A stretch of DNA of 64,000 nt from Bacteroidota bacterium (GCA_013298715.1 JAAFIQ010000001.1:186001-250000); one strand, 5' to 3'. Positions 43,926-53,762 are shown, counted from the first letter of the stretch. Notes: generated by a model not told the origin, from the sequence alone. Numbers and translations are program-made.

Positions 43926-45746
43926 TTGATTAGCTTAAACAAAAATACATTAAAGGATAATTGGCAATTACTTCTGGTTTTAGTTGCCACGCTTTTGGTT
44001 TATGCTAAATTTATTGGTTATGGGCATATAAGTTGGGATGACCCTGAAATGGTTTTTAAAAATAAAGATGTCATAAATTTTAATGTTTATAATTTCTTTA
44101 AAAGCCATTATGTGGGGAACTATTTGCCAATTACCATGTTGGTTCATGCCTTTGTGTACCAATTATTTGGCGCCAGTGATGCTGCACACCACGCCGTAAA
44201 TATTTTGCTTCATTTAATTAATGGAATTGTACTTTATAAACTCACCGCCTTACTTTTTAATAAAAAATCGGTTTCGATATTAACGGTTTTAGTTTTTTTA
44301 TTACACCCGTTGCAAATTGAAAACGTAGGCTGGATAAGCGAATTAAAAACGCTTTTAAGTAACTTGTTCTTATTGCTTGCGCTGATACAATTTCATAATC
44401 ACCTTGCTTCAACAAAGCTAAAACACTTACTTAATTGTTTTTTATTTTTTATTTTAGGAGCATTGTGTAAGCCAAGCGCAGTAATACTTCCAGTACTTCT
44501 CATTTTGTTCATTTTGTTTTATTATAAAACGTTAAAGCGGAAAGAAACAATATACTCAATTCCATTTTTTGTGGTTGCCATATTTTTTGGTGTTGTAAAC
44601 TTAAAAACACAAGCAGCAGATTTGTTCATTAATCATGCACACGAGTTCCCCTATTATCAAAGGATAGGAATGGCAGGCTTTGCTTTACTGAATTATTTTA
44701 AACTCAGTTATTTTCCTATTAATCAAAGTGTAATTTATCCTTATCCGGAGATTACGAATACTAAACTAATTATAGGTTATTTGGTGTTACTATTAATAAT
44801 TGGGTTGTTGTTATTTTCATTAATCAAAAAGAAAATTAATACTCTGTTTTTTATTCTGTTCTTTATTGTTTCTTTAGGTCTAGTGTTACAATTAATTCCT
44901 TTTGGCGAAGTTTTAAATGCCGATAGGTACATGTACTTAGCCATTGTACCGTTAATTTGGTTGGTAGCAACTCTTATTAAAAACAATTATAAAATTTATT
45001 ACTATGTTGCCTTGTTGTTTCTTCTAACCACAGCATCGTTTATTAGAGGATCTGTTTGGAAAAGCGCCTTGTCCATTTATGAAGATATAATTCAGAAATA
45101 CCCAGATTCTTTTGTGGCTTTGAATAGTGCTGGCAGCGAGTGCATGTTTTTAAACTACGATACAAAAAGTTTAGATTATTTTAATAAAGCTACACAAGTT
45201 GCGCCGCAAAACTATAAAGGGTTTTATAACAGAGGGTTGCTCTTTTTAAAAATGAATAAACCCGAGTTAGCAGTGCAAAGCTTTAACCAAACCCTAGCAC
45301 TTTATGATTACAACAAGGCTTTGGTAGGTAGGGCAAACGCGTACTATTTATTACAAGATTTTTCAAAGGCATTGAACGATGCAAATAGCGTGTTACAGAA
45401 AGATAGTAAAAACGACAAGGCCTATTTTGTAATTGCAAATTGTAATAACGACATTAATCAATTAGAAGAAGCGATTAAAAATTACAACATTTGTATTTCA
45501 ATAAATCCAGATAACGCTGATTATTATTTTAAACGATCGATTGCTTTTGGTAAAACTCAAAACTTTGAAAAATGTTTACAAGACTTGAACTTATGTATTG
45601 AGATAAATCCCAACTATCACGAAGCTTATTATTGGCGCGGTGTAGTAAAAGTTAATATTAAACAAAATCCATGTGAAGATTTTTCTGTTGCCGCAAAAAA
45701 TAATTACGAGCCTGCAATTAACGCCATTAATAAATATTGTAAGTAA
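43926..45746 (+). CDS. TMTC-like membrane protein with TPR repeats
   Basis: A 606-residue protein: a polytopic N-terminal half (about 10-12 helices, residues 15-385) resembling PMT/TMTC-type glycosyltransferases (SWDDPEMVFKNKDV in the first loop, LLHLINGIVLYKL, VFLLHPLQIENVGWISE), then at least five TPR units (about 395-600; e.g. YKGFYNRGLLFLKMNKPELA). Acidic DD in the first loop matches the catalytic Asp position of GT-C enzymes. The start is TTG at 43926; an upstream stop at 43905-43907 leaves no other standard choice. Its stop overlaps the nitrilase ATG (TAATG). A protein O-mannosyl-type activity is a hypothesis. Confidence 0.78.
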   Translation: MISLNKNTLKDNWQLLLVLVATLLVYAKFIGYGHISWDDPEMVFKNKDVINFNVYNFFKSHYVGNYLPITMLVHAFVYQLFGASDAAHHAVNILLHLINGIVLYKLTALLFNKKSVSILTVLVFLLHPLQIENVGWISELKTLLSNLFLLLALIQFHNHLASTKLKHLLNCFLFFILGALCKPSAVILPVLLILFILFYYKTLKRKETIYSIPFFVVAIFFGVVNLKTQAADLFINHAHEFPYYQRIGMAGFALLNYFKLSYFPINQSVIYPYPEITNTKLIIGYLVLLLIIGLLLFSLIKKKINTLFFILFFIVSLGLVLQLIPFGEVLNADRYMYLAIVPLIWLVATLIKNNYKIYYYVALLFLLTTASFIRGSVWKSALSIYEDIIQKYPDSFVALNSAGSECMFLNYDTKSLDYFNKATQVAPQNYKGFYNRGLLFLKMNKPELAVQSFNQTLALYDYNKALVGRANAYYLLQDFSKALNDANSVLQKDSKNDKAYFVIANCNNDINQLEEAIKNYNICISINPDNADYYFKRSIAFGKTQNFEKCLQDLNLCIEINPNYHEAYYWRGVVKVNIKQNPCEDFSVAAKNNYEPAINAINKYCK

Positions 45747-46531
45747 TGAATGTAAGTATTATTCAAACTACCTTGTTTTGGGAAAACCCTGAACAGAACC
45801 GCACACATTTTGAAAAATTAATTAATCAAGTTACTGAAACAGATTTAATTGTTTTACCCGAAATGTTTACAACAGGTTTTTCGATGCAACCTGAAACTGT
45901 TGCCGAAGAAAACTTAACAACTACTTATAATTGGCTAAAAACACAAGCCGCAAAAAAAAACTGTTCAGTTGTTGGAAGCGTTGCTATTAAAGAAAAAGAA
46001 AGCTATTACAACCGAATACATTTTGTGAAAAGTAATGGGGAAACATCTTTTTATGATAAACGTCATTTGTTTAGAATGGGCAAAGAGGATAAATATTACA
46101 AAGCTGGAAATGAAAAAATAATTGTTACATCAAGCAACTTTAAAATTTGTCCTTTAATTTGTTACGATTTACGCTTCCCTATATGGAGCAGAAACAGGTT
46201 CAATAAAGAAACAAAAACTTGGGATTACGATGTGCTGATTTACGTTGCTAATTGGCCCGAAGTAAGAAGTTATCCCTGGAAACAATTATTGATTGCGCGC
46301 GCTATTGAAAATCAATGTTATGTAATTGGTGTAAATAGAATTGGAGAAGATGGAAACGGCATTAAGCATAGTGGCGACAGCCTTGTAATAAATCCAAAAG
46401 GTGAAATCATTAGCAAAACCAAACCAAACAAAGAAAGCGTGGAAACTGTTTTTTTAGATAAAAATTATTTAGAAGAGTTTAGAAGTATTTTTCCGGTAGG
46501 GTTGGATGCAGATGAATTTGAAATTTTATAA
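45746..46531 (+). CDS. carbon-nitrogen hydrolase, omega-amidase (YafV/Nit2)-like
   Basis: Nitrilase-superfamily amidase of 261 aa. The catalytic triad is visible: Glu39 in LPEMF, Lys in FYDKRHLF (about 104) and Cys139 in LICYDLRFP. The sequence context resembles omega-amidases that hydrolyse 2-oxo acid amides made by glutamine-dependent transaminases. A methionine aminotransferase-like enzyme, the usual partner, is encoded 8 kb downstream (53776). It is co-translated with the TPR gene by a TAATG overlap and converges on the porP/sprF-like gene with 2 bases between. Confidence 0.9.
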   Translation: MNVSIIQTTLFWENPEQNRTHFEKLINQVTETDLIVLPEMFTTGFSMQPETVAEENLTTTYNWLKTQAAKKNCSVVGSVAIKEKESYYNRIHFVKSNGETSFYDKRHLFRMGKEDKYYKAGNEKIIVTSSNFKICPLICYDLRFPIWSRNRFNKETKTWDYDVLIYVANWPEVRSYPWKQLLIARAIENQCYVIGVNRIGEDGNGIKHSGDSLVINPKGEIISKTKPNKESVETVFLDKNYLEEFRSIFPVGLDADEFEIL

Positions 46532-46533
46532 TA

Positions 46534-47487
46534 TCAAAACGAACAATCATCTAAAATACGTTGTGTAGTTTCTTTCCCCAACTCACCACCAAAAAGCGGC
46601 GAAAAACTTACCATAATCTCGCCAGTATGCGCCGCTGGTCTAAACATGCGGTTAATACTTAAATCATACGCCAAACCAATACTTAAGTTTTTAAGCATTC
46701 TAAATTGAATAATTGCTGCGGCAAAATTCTTACTTCTTACACTTGCCCCTACTGCAAATTTTCTATTGTAATAATTCATCACGTTTATTTCAAACGTTGG
46801 TAACATTCTAAAAGAACCTCTAATATTTAAAGCAATTTGCAAATTATCAAAATCGTTTACCTTAAATTTTTTTCCAATACTAGAATTATAATTTAATACC
46901 ACTTTTGATGGCGAGCCAATTGCCCCGCCAATACCACGTTGAGAAAAGACGGTTGCATGTTGCACACAAAAATCCATAAAAAATTTCTTGCTCGATAGCC
47001 TTATGCCTGGTACCACATCTGGTATCGCAAAAAGGCTTCTGCTGCTGTTTTTTATTGCAGGGTCGTTCGGATCTAAAAAACTATTATTTAATCGGAATTG
47101 TTTTGTTCCAGCGAATATACCCGCCGATAACAACATCTTTCGTGAAACCATTAAATGAAACGAGTAACTTAACCAAATATCATTGTGTATAAATGCCCCG
47201 TTGTTATCTTGTGCAATGTAGGCACCCACGTTGTGCCATTTTTTAAAACTACGAGTTGGCACAAAATTATAATTAAATGACACAAAGGCACTTTTAGGAT
47301 TATTTTCGAAGCCAATCCATTGAGTACGTCCTCCAAAAATTACTTCATACAACGCATTTGGCGAAGTACCGCTAGCTGCAGGATTGTATCCAATTTTATT
47401 AAATACAAACTGCGTGTATTGCGGAAATTGTTGTGCAAACGAATTTAATGTAACAATTAAAAAAAATATACTTGCAAATTTTTTCAT
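46534..47487 (-). CDS. PorP/SprF family T9SS membrane protein
   Basis: Outer-membrane barrel of the PorP/SprF family, needed for export or anchoring of type B T9SS cargo. The signal peptide ends SFAQ (about residue 18), and the mature start QFPQYTQFVFNKIGYNPAASG is the family hallmark, followed by RTQWIGFENNPKSAFVSFNY and beta strands (LSIGLAYDLSINRMFRPAAHTGEIMVS, in which the GLAYD and TGEIM parts are typical). At 317 aa it is normal. It overlaps the upstream type B cargo gene by 1 base, the usual cargo-SprF pairing. Confidence 0.92.
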   Translation of the reverse strand: MKKFASIFFLIVTLNSFAQQFPQYTQFVFNKIGYNPAASGTSPNALYEVIFGGRTQWIGFENNPKSAFVSFNYNFVPTRSFKKWHNVGAYIAQDNNGAFIHNDIWLSYSFHLMVSRKMLLSAGIFAGTKQFRLNNSFLDPNDPAIKNSSRSLFAIPDVVPGIRLSSKKFFMDFCVQHATVFSQRGIGGAIGSPSKVVLNYNSSIGKKFKVNDFDNLQIALNIRGSFRMLPTFEINVMNYYNRKFAVGASVRSKNFAAAIIQFRMLKNLSIGLAYDLSINRMFRPAAHTGEIMVSFSPLFGGELGKETTQRILDDCSF

Positions 47488-48059
47488 TAACGCAAAATAG
47501 TTACTGATCCTTTTAAATAATTTTTTTTATTATTTGCTTCAAAATAAAAAACATAATAGTAGGTCCCGTCAGCAACAGCAATACCTTGCCAAGTGCCATC
47601 CCAAGGTACATAATTATTTTTTTGGTTATGTATCTCTTGCCCCCATTTATTAAAAACAAAAACTTCAAACTTAGGAAATTTATATACATTAAAAATTTCC
47701 CACCTGTCGTTATAATTATCTCCATTTGGTGTAAAATGATTGCTAATTATTACTGGGCATTCAACTTTATCAACTTTAAAATTAATGGTAGTATCCTTTT
47801 TATTTTTTATTTTAATTTGTACCGAGTAATCTCCAGCATCTAAATTAGCAATGCTTAAAACATTCTTTTCTCCATTACTCCACTTTAAAGTAAGTGTATC
47901 ATTAGTTTTGATAGAATCTATTTGGACTATTGCTGCGCCTTTAGAACAAGATTCGTCTGTCTTTGTAAGAATAATTGGATAACTATTAGACTGGGCCTTT
48001 AAAAGAAATTGAATTACAAAACATCCAAAAATTAAAATATTTCTTATGTTATTTTGCAC
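47487..48059 (-). CDS. minimal T9SS type B cargo protein
   Basis: A 190-residue exported protein: signal peptide (about 1-23), a single SprB-like repeat (about 25-100: CSKGAAIVQIDS, LKWSNGEKNVLSIANLDAGDYSVQIK) and a complete type B CHU_C domain (about 102-190: ISNHFTPNGDNYNDRWEI, VFNKWGQEIHNQ, DGTYYYVFYF). It is much smaller than typical type B cargo, so it could be a minimal adhesin or a plug for its partner barrel. It is directly followed by its PorP/SprF partner with a 1-base overlap. Confidence 0.85.
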   Translation of the reverse strand: MQNNIRNILIFGCFVIQFLLKAQSNSYPIILTKTDESCSKGAAIVQIDSIKTNDTLTLKWSNGEKNVLSIANLDAGDYSVQIKIKNKKDTTINFKVDKVECPVIISNHFTPNGDNYNDRWEIFNVYKFPKFEVFVFNKWGQEIHNQKNNYVPWDGTWQGIAVADGTYYYVFYFEANNKKNYLKGSVTILR

Positions 48060-48127
48060 AAACTGAGTTAGTAAATCTATAACAAATTTTAATACAATTT
48101 AGTATTTATTTTTTGCGTTTAGAACTG

Positions 48128-48135
48128 TATATTTA
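48128..48135 (+). promoter_or_regulatory. -7-like box TATATTTA before the OlsB-like gene
   Basis: One mismatch to TAnnTTTG, ending 6 bases before the ATG at 48142. This is the same tight spacing as at 35418, 43914 and 53763. Confidence 0.35.
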
Positions 48136-48141
48136 CCGATT

Positions 48142-49086
48142 ATGCAACTACAAGAAATAATACCAGCAGTTAGTAAAGATGCCTTGTTGAGCGAACTTAC
48201 AAAAGAACGCTATGTGCGCAAAACAAATAACGGCAACAATGAAATTTATATAATCACACATCACAACTCTCCTAATGTAATGCGCGAAATTGGACGCTTA
48301 CGAGAGGTTACCTTTAGGCATGCGGGCGGCGGAACAGGAAAAGATATTGACATTGACGATTTTGATACAAGCACACATCCTTACCAGCAATTGCTTGTTT
48401 GGAACCCTGAAGATAAAGAAATTGTAGGTGCTTACCGCTTTATTTTATGTAAAGATGCTGAGTTTATTAATGGAAAAATAAATTTAGCAACCACTAAACT
48501 TTTTAACTTTAGCGAAACGTTTTATAAAAATTATATAAATTACACTATCGAATTAGGACGTTCTTTTATTCAACCTGCCTACCAACCTAGCGAGCAATTT
48601 AGAAAAGGTTTATTTAGTTTAGATAACTTGTGGGATGGGCTTGGCGCAATAGTTGTAGACAATCCAAGTCAAAAACATTTTTACGGTAAAGTAACAATGT
48701 ATACCGATTTTAACGTTACAGCGCGCGACTATATTTTATCCTTCCTGCACCATTATTTTCCTGATGCGGAAAAACTAGTAACACCAATACACGGTTTAAC
48801 CAATAAAACGGATGTATCTGAGTTTGTAAATCAGTTAAAGGCACTAAACTACAAAGAGGGTCATGCCTTGCTCAATAAAAGTGTGCGTGCTTTAGGAGAA
48901 AACATTCCTCCTTTAGTAAATGCTTACATGAATTTAAGTCCAACAATGAAAAGCTTTGGAACTGCTATTAATCCTACTTTTGGTGGGGTTGAAGAAACTG
49001 GAATTTTAGTTAGCATTGCAGATATTTACGAATCTAAAAAAGAACGCCACTTAAATTCTTACCTAAAAGAAAAAGGCATATTATAA
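48142..49086 (+). CDS. GNAT acyltransferase, OlsB/GlsB-like
   Basis: A 314-residue protein of the hemolysin/OlsB N-acyltransferase group (GNAT fold), which uses acyl-ACP to acylate amino acids in aminolipid synthesis. Typical elements are IGRLREVTFRHAGGGTGKDID (parts REVTFRHAGGG and DIDIDDFD), HPYQQLLVWNPEDKEIVGAYRF and ELGRSFIQPAY, which carries the LGRS motif. A C-terminal segment of about 60 residues completes it. In Bacteroidota such enzymes make glycine or ornithine lipids, but the exact amino-acid substrate is not known here. engB follows after 1 base. Confidence 0.82.
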   Translation: MQLQEIIPAVSKDALLSELTKERYVRKTNNGNNEIYIITHHNSPNVMREIGRLREVTFRHAGGGTGKDIDIDDFDTSTHPYQQLLVWNPEDKEIVGAYRFILCKDAEFINGKINLATTKLFNFSETFYKNYINYTIELGRSFIQPAYQPSEQFRKGLFSLDNLWDGLGAIVVDNPSQKHFYGKVTMYTDFNVTARDYILSFLHHYFPDAEKLVTPIHGLTNKTDVSEFVNQLKALNYKEGHALLNKSVRALGENIPPLVNAYMNLSPTMKSFGTAINPTFGGVEETGILVSIADIYESKKERHLNSYLKEKGIL

Positions 49087-49087
49087 A

Positions 49088-49696
49088 TTGAAAATTTCTA
49101 AAGCAATATTTTTAAAAAGCGCGGGTCAGTTTAAAGATTGTAAACGAACTGATATGCCTGAGTATGCGTTTATTGGAAGAAGTAACGTAGGCAAATCATC
49201 GCTTATTAATATGTTATGCAACAACAACAAATTGGCCAAAACATCGGCCACGCCAGGAAAAACGCAACTTATTAATTTTTTTGTGATTAATGAAAATTGG
49301 CATTTGGTAGATTTGCCAGGTTATGGTTACGCCAAAAAAAGCAAAGCTCTAAGGGATACTTTTTCTGCATTAATTATAGACTATTGCACCAAGCGTGAAA
49401 ATTTAACCTGCTTGTTTGTATTGATTGATAGCCGCTTACCACTTCAACAAATAGATTTAGAATTTATGCAATGGTGTGGCGAAAAGAATATCCCTTTTTG
49501 TATAATTTACACTAAGGCCGATAAAAATAGTAAAAGTGAATTGACAAAAAACATTAATACAATAGAAAAAGAATTGCTAAAACATTGGGAAGAACTACCC
49601 AACACGTTTGTTACGAGTTCAGAAAAGGGACTTGGCAAAGAAGATATACTAGAGTTTATTGATCATACTAACAAACAAAAACAAAGTGAAATCTGA
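49088..49696 (+). CDS. engB: ribosome biogenesis GTPase EngB/YsxC
   Basis: TRAFAC GTPase needed for 50S subunit assembly. G1 is GRSNVGKSS (about residues 29-37), G2 region SATPGKTQ, G3 DLPGYGYAKK (about 75-84), G4 YTKAD (about 139-143). At 202 aa it is normal. The start is TTG at 49088, one base after the stop of the OlsB-like gene; the residues that follow (KISKAIFLKSAGQFKDC) are the family's first strand, so the weak start codon is credible. Confidence 0.93.
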   Translation: MKISKAIFLKSAGQFKDCKRTDMPEYAFIGRSNVGKSSLINMLCNNNKLAKTSATPGKTQLINFFVINENWHLVDLPGYGYAKKSKALRDTFSALIIDYCTKRENLTCLFVLIDSRLPLQQIDLEFMQWCGEKNIPFCIIYTKADKNSKSELTKNINTIEKELLKHWEELPNTFVTSSEKGLGKEDILEFIDHTNKQKQSEI

Positions 49697-50015
49697 TTGG
49701 GAACAACTACAAGCCAAACTAGAAGAGCGTTTTGGAACACCAATGGATTTTGATGCCATTTTATTTACCATTGGTTTGCAAGAATTAGGCAAGCCCTTTA
49801 AAAAATATAAAAAAGACGAAAAGCTAGAAGTAATGCATATTGCAATATGTACACTTCTAGAACCTTACGGTTTTTATGAATACAAAGGCAAAGACGATGA
49901 CGGCTGGCCTCACTGGGAACTAAAAGAAAACCTACCTTACCTAGAAGCCAAACAACAAAACAAATTAATTATTGATGCAATAATTGATTACTTTAAAAAA
50001 GCAGAAGTTATTTAA
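49686..50015 (+). CDS. conserved small hypothetical protein
   Basis: A 109-residue protein starting at GTG 49686 (KSDWEQLQAKLEERFGTPMD), overlapping engB by 11 bases. A TTG at 49659 would add nine residues copied from the engB end and is less likely. The protein is charged and helical, with a distinctive middle: FTIGLQELGKPFKKYKKDEK and YEYKGKDDDGWPHWEL, ending in a helix. There is no signal peptide. The family looks like a small cytosolic Bacteroidota protein of unknown function; linkage to engB is positional only. Confidence 0.75.
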   Translation: MKSDWEQLQAKLEERFGTPMDFDAILFTIGLQELGKPFKKYKKDEKLEVMHIAICTLLEPYGFYEYKGKDDDGWPHWELKENLPYLEAKQQNKLIIDAIIDYFKKAEVI

Positions 50016-50060
50016 TGCTTTTTTTTGCAATATTATTTAACTACTTTAGTTAAATAGTTT

Positions 50061-53000
50061 ATGAGGTATTTTTTAATTATTGTAAGCATTATTGGGAGTT
50101 TATTCCAAAGCTTCGCACAATCCAAAGCAAAATATAATTCTCTTTTTTGGGAAATAACAGGCAAAGGACTCTCTAAACCAAGCTACCTATACGGAACAAT
50201 GCACGTAAGTAATAAAGTAGCTTTTCACCTCAACGATACATTTTTTATGGCGCTACAAAATGTTGATGAAGTTGCACTAGAAACCAACCCCGAGTTTTGG
50301 ATGAAGGAAATGTATGAAACTGAAAAAAATGACATTACAATTTCAAAATCTCAACCTGCTTCTAGCAATTTATACAGAGCAGGCTTCTATTTAAACATTC
50401 CACAAAAAAAAGATTTAAAAAGTGTTTTACGTTATTACCCAAACGTTGTAAATAGCTTGCTGTATCGTAAACAAGAAGGAAACGATAATTTTGAAGAAAA
50501 TACATATTTAGATTTATTTATTCTACAAGCTGGAAAAAAACTAGGGAAAAAAGTTACAAGTTTAGAAGACTATAAGTACTCACAAAAACTAGTTGATTTG
50601 GCGTATGAAAGTCTCGATGAAAGTGATGAAGAAAAATTAAGTTATGCAAAACGTACAAAAATTTTGAAAGGCACAAGCTACAACGAGCTTATTGAAGATG
50701 CTTACAGGCGTGGCGATTTAGACATGATTGATTCATTATCGCGATTATTTACTGCTTCAAAAAATTACCATAAGTACATGCTCGATGTGCGCAATGAAAT
50801 TATGGTAAAGGGAATGGATAGCATTATGAAACTACACCCTTTATTTACTGGCGTTGGCGCAGCACATTTGCCGGGCGAAATGGGTGTAATTAATCTATTA
50901 AGAAAAAAAGGATACACAATACGACCCATTAGTATTGCCAGCGATTTGGTAAGTAAACGAAAAGAAGAAATTGAAAAAATGTCGGTGCCAATAACGTTTA
51001 AACCATTTACAGATGAAGATAGTACCTTTTCTGTTGATGTGCCTGGTAAAATGTACGATGTAGCAAAGTTTAAGAGCCATCGCTATTACTTGTACCCTGA
51101 TATGGTGAATGGTTGCTTTTATATGGTAATGGTTGTGCAAACATACAATGCCTTATTGGGAATTAAACCTAACGATTATCAAAAAAGAATTGATAGTTTG
51201 TTATTTGAAAATATTCCAGGAAAAATTCTGAAAAAAACACCAATTATACAAAATGGATTTAGCGGGATCGAACTTGAAAATGTTACAAAACGTGGCGATT
51301 ATCAAAAGTATAGAATTATAATTATGCCACAACAGCTTGTGGTTGTGAGGGTGAATGGCAATGGCGAATACGTAAAAGGAAAAGAAATAGATAAATTTTT
51401 TAGTTCATTTAAACTACGCGAGCCAATAAAAAAAGGATTTGTAACCGCTACGCTCAATTTAGGAAATGCTAAAGCGCTTATGCCTACTAAGTTTCATACT
51501 GAAGGAACCAAAACATACAACTACAGCCTTGTAACCGCAAACATATTAAATGGTATAGATGAAAACAATAAACAATATGTGTTGGCGAAAGCTGCTTACA
51601 GTGATTTTAAATACTTAGAAGAAGATACCTTTGAGCTGAATAGTTTTGTACAAACATTTTGTAAAGAACAAGATTTTAAACTAAAAAGTAGTAAACTTTC
51701 GCTACAAAAAAATAGTTCTAAAATAGATTTTGTTGCAACGCATAACAACAATGAGTTTTATGGTAAAATAACTTTGAACCAACCTTTTTATTATTTACAA
51801 CTTACCAATGCTAAAGATAAAAACGCAACTCAATTTTTTAATTCGTTACAAGTAAACTTGCCCTATTCAGAAACACAGCGTTTCGAAAAATATACCGATA
51901 GTTCGTTATTTTTTAATGTATCTACCTATAAATTTAATAATTTAGAAAAAGAAAAATTAGCTGCCTATAAATTTAAAAAACTAAGTGCTGCCAAGGCTGA
52001 GAACGAAGCCGCAAGAAATTCTTATGCACGCACGCATTACTATTACAATAAAGAAACGAACGAGTGTGCTGAAATTAGTTTTATCCGCTTCTCAAAATAT
52101 TTATCGTTTGCAAACCCTGATACATTCTGGACAAGAAGATTTGACAGATATACTTCTAACAAAAGTTTAATAATAAAATCTAAAAAACAGTACCTCCGCA
52201 ACGGACTACAAGAAGGTTTTGCAACATACACCGATACCAACACCAATCAACAAATTAATGTAAGAATCATTATAAAAAATGAGGCTTTGTATGTTATCAA
52301 AACTAATTCCGATACAATTTCTGGTAGTGAGTTTACAAAAAAGCTACTTAAAACATTAGCACCTACCGATACTGTTTTCGGAACAAGTTTATTCGCTTCT
52401 AAAGCAAATTTATTTTTTACTGACTTGTATAGCAAAGATAAACCTACATACTTAATGGCGCGTGAAGCCTTATCCAACAACGAAGTGGAGTTTTTATCAC
52501 AAGACGATAGTCTTTTATTAATTAACATACAGAAAAAAGAATTTGATGCCTTACCTCCTAAATACAAAAAAATACTTTTAAAGGAGTTGTCATGGTGCAA
52601 GAAAAAATACATCCCTGAAGCAGTTAAAAAACTTTATGATAAATACGCTGATTCTACTGAAATACAAATTGCTTTGCTACAAGCACTATCAAGACACAAA
52701 ACAAAAGAAGCCACAAATGTACTTGCTGATATCTTATTTAATGATACACCAGCACTAAGTAGTAACGAGGAGTCTATGGATATTTTATATCCTTATTTTG
52801 ATACCTTGCAATTGGCAAAACAACTCTTCCCAAAACTACTTGATTTAACAAGGTATTTTGAATATAAGTACACAGTGCATAAATTATTGGCTTATGGTTT
52901 TTATAACAATGTTTTTAATGCCGATTCGTTTGCGTTCTACAAACCAATTTTGTTTAAAGAATATAAAGATGAAATTAAACGCCAATATGGCAACACACAA

Positions 53001-53702
53001 GATTTAACTGAGGACAGCGATAACAAAGAAGATACAAAGGAAAAGCCGTTAGAACGCTCTGTTTTTGTGTATTCGAATAATAATTCGGAATCGCAATTTG
53101 GAAATGACTATTTGTATGCCTTAACTATTATAGCTGAGGCATACAACAAAGACCCTCAGTTTACTAACTTTCTCGAAAAGATTTATAAGCTTAAACCCAG
53201 TATTACCAAAGCAACTATTCTTTCGTATTTACTAAATAAAAACTATAAAGTTAACGATACTGTTATCAAAGCCTTGTGTAACAACAATTCTATAATGCCT
53301 TATTTTTACAAACGCTTAATAAAATATAGCAAAGAAACTTTTTTCCATATAGCTAAACTTAATCAATCAAGTTTTTCAAAAGCAATTGCGTTTATGAAAA
53401 GTAAAAGCGAAGCCAACGGAGACAGTTTAGTGTTTATGGATAAAAGAAAAGTAAACATTAAAAACACGCCAGGCACTATTTATTTTTACAAACTACGCGA
53501 TAAAGACTCTAAATTCTCAATCTATAACGGAGGCGTTTTTCCAATTGATGAGAAACAGATATATCCTTACAAAGCTGTTACTACAGATTACAAATCAGTA
53601 AGCAAAGGAGATAACGAAAAAGAAATTTTAGATGAATTGATAGAATCGCTTAGAAACAAAGGAAGAAAGCGTGTGCAATCGAATAGTTATTATGATTACT
53701 AA
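50061..53702 (+). CDS. TraB/GumN protein fused to repeats and helical tail
   Basis: A 1213-residue exported protein. The signal peptide ends SFAQ (about residue 20). Residues about 25-295 form a TraB/GumN (Tiki-like) domain with the metal motif LYGTMHVS, VALETNPEFW and TGVGAAHLPGEMGVINLLR. Next come three similar alpha/beta units (about 310-450, 455-605, 625-770) with the shared ending FFxSFK or FFNSLQ, perhaps PsbP/DcrB-like. The rest (about 790-1110) is helical and HEAT-like (LLQALSRHKTKEATNVLADI), then an acidic/charged stretch and a C-terminal domain. Stand-alone TraB proteins have about 280-300 aa. A metallopeptidase-like envelope function is inferred from the first domain only. Confidence 0.8.
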   Translation: MRYFLIIVSIIGSLFQSFAQSKAKYNSLFWEITGKGLSKPSYLYGTMHVSNKVAFHLNDTFFMALQNVDEVALETNPEFWMKEMYETEKNDITISKSQPASSNLYRAGFYLNIPQKKDLKSVLRYYPNVVNSLLYRKQEGNDNFEENTYLDLFILQAGKKLGKKVTSLEDYKYSQKLVDLAYESLDESDEEKLSYAKRTKILKGTSYNELIEDAYRRGDLDMIDSLSRLFTASKNYHKYMLDVRNEIMVKGMDSIMKLHPLFTGVGAAHLPGEMGVINLLRKKGYTIRPISIASDLVSKRKEEIEKMSVPITFKPFTDEDSTFSVDVPGKMYDVAKFKSHRYYLYPDMVNGCFYMVMVVQTYNALLGIKPNDYQKRIDSLLFENIPGKILKKTPIIQNGFSGIELENVTKRGDYQKYRIIIMPQQLVVVRVNGNGEYVKGKEIDKFFSSFKLREPIKKGFVTATLNLGNAKALMPTKFHTEGTKTYNYSLVTANILNGIDENNKQYVLAKAAYSDFKYLEEDTFELNSFVQTFCKEQDFKLKSSKLSLQKNSSKIDFVATHNNNEFYGKITLNQPFYYLQLTNAKDKNATQFFNSLQVNLPYSETQRFEKYTDSSLFFNVSTYKFNNLEKEKLAAYKFKKLSAAKAENEAARNSYARTHYYYNKETNECAEISFIRFSKYLSFANPDTFWTRRFDRYTSNKSLIIKSKKQYLRNGLQEGFATYTDTNTNQQINVRIIIKNEALYVIKTNSDTISGSEFTKKLLKTLAPTDTVFGTSLFASKANLFFTDLYSKDKPTYLMAREALSNNEVEFLSQDDSLLLINIQKKEFDALPPKYKKILLKELSWCKKKYIPEAVKKLYDKYADSTEIQIALLQALSRHKTKEATNVLADILFNDTPALSSNEESMDILYPYFDTLQLAKQLFPKLLDLTRYFEYKYTVHKLLAYGFYNNVFNADSFAFYKPILFKEYKDEIKRQYGNTQDLTEDSDNKEDTKEKPLERSVFVYSNNNSESQFGNDYLYALTIIAEAYNKDPQFTNFLEKIYKLKPSITKATILSYLLNKNYKVNDTVIKALCNNNSIMPYFYKRLIKYSKETFFHIAKLNQSSFSKAIAFMKSKSEANGDSLVFMDKRKVNIKNTPGTIYFYKLRDKDSKFSIYNGGVFPIDEKQIYPYKAVTTDYKSVSKGDNEKEILDELIESLRNKGRKRVQSNSYYDY

Positions 53703-53708
53703 ATACGC

Positions 53709-53732
53709 AATCTACAAATAGATTAATTTTTT
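53709..53732 (+). terminator. weak terminator after the TraB-fusion gene
   Basis: AATCTA pairs with TAGATT around CAAA, followed by AA and a run of six T. Confidence 0.45.
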
Positions 53733-53762
53733 ACTAGCCAATTCAATATATTAAAATCGAAA

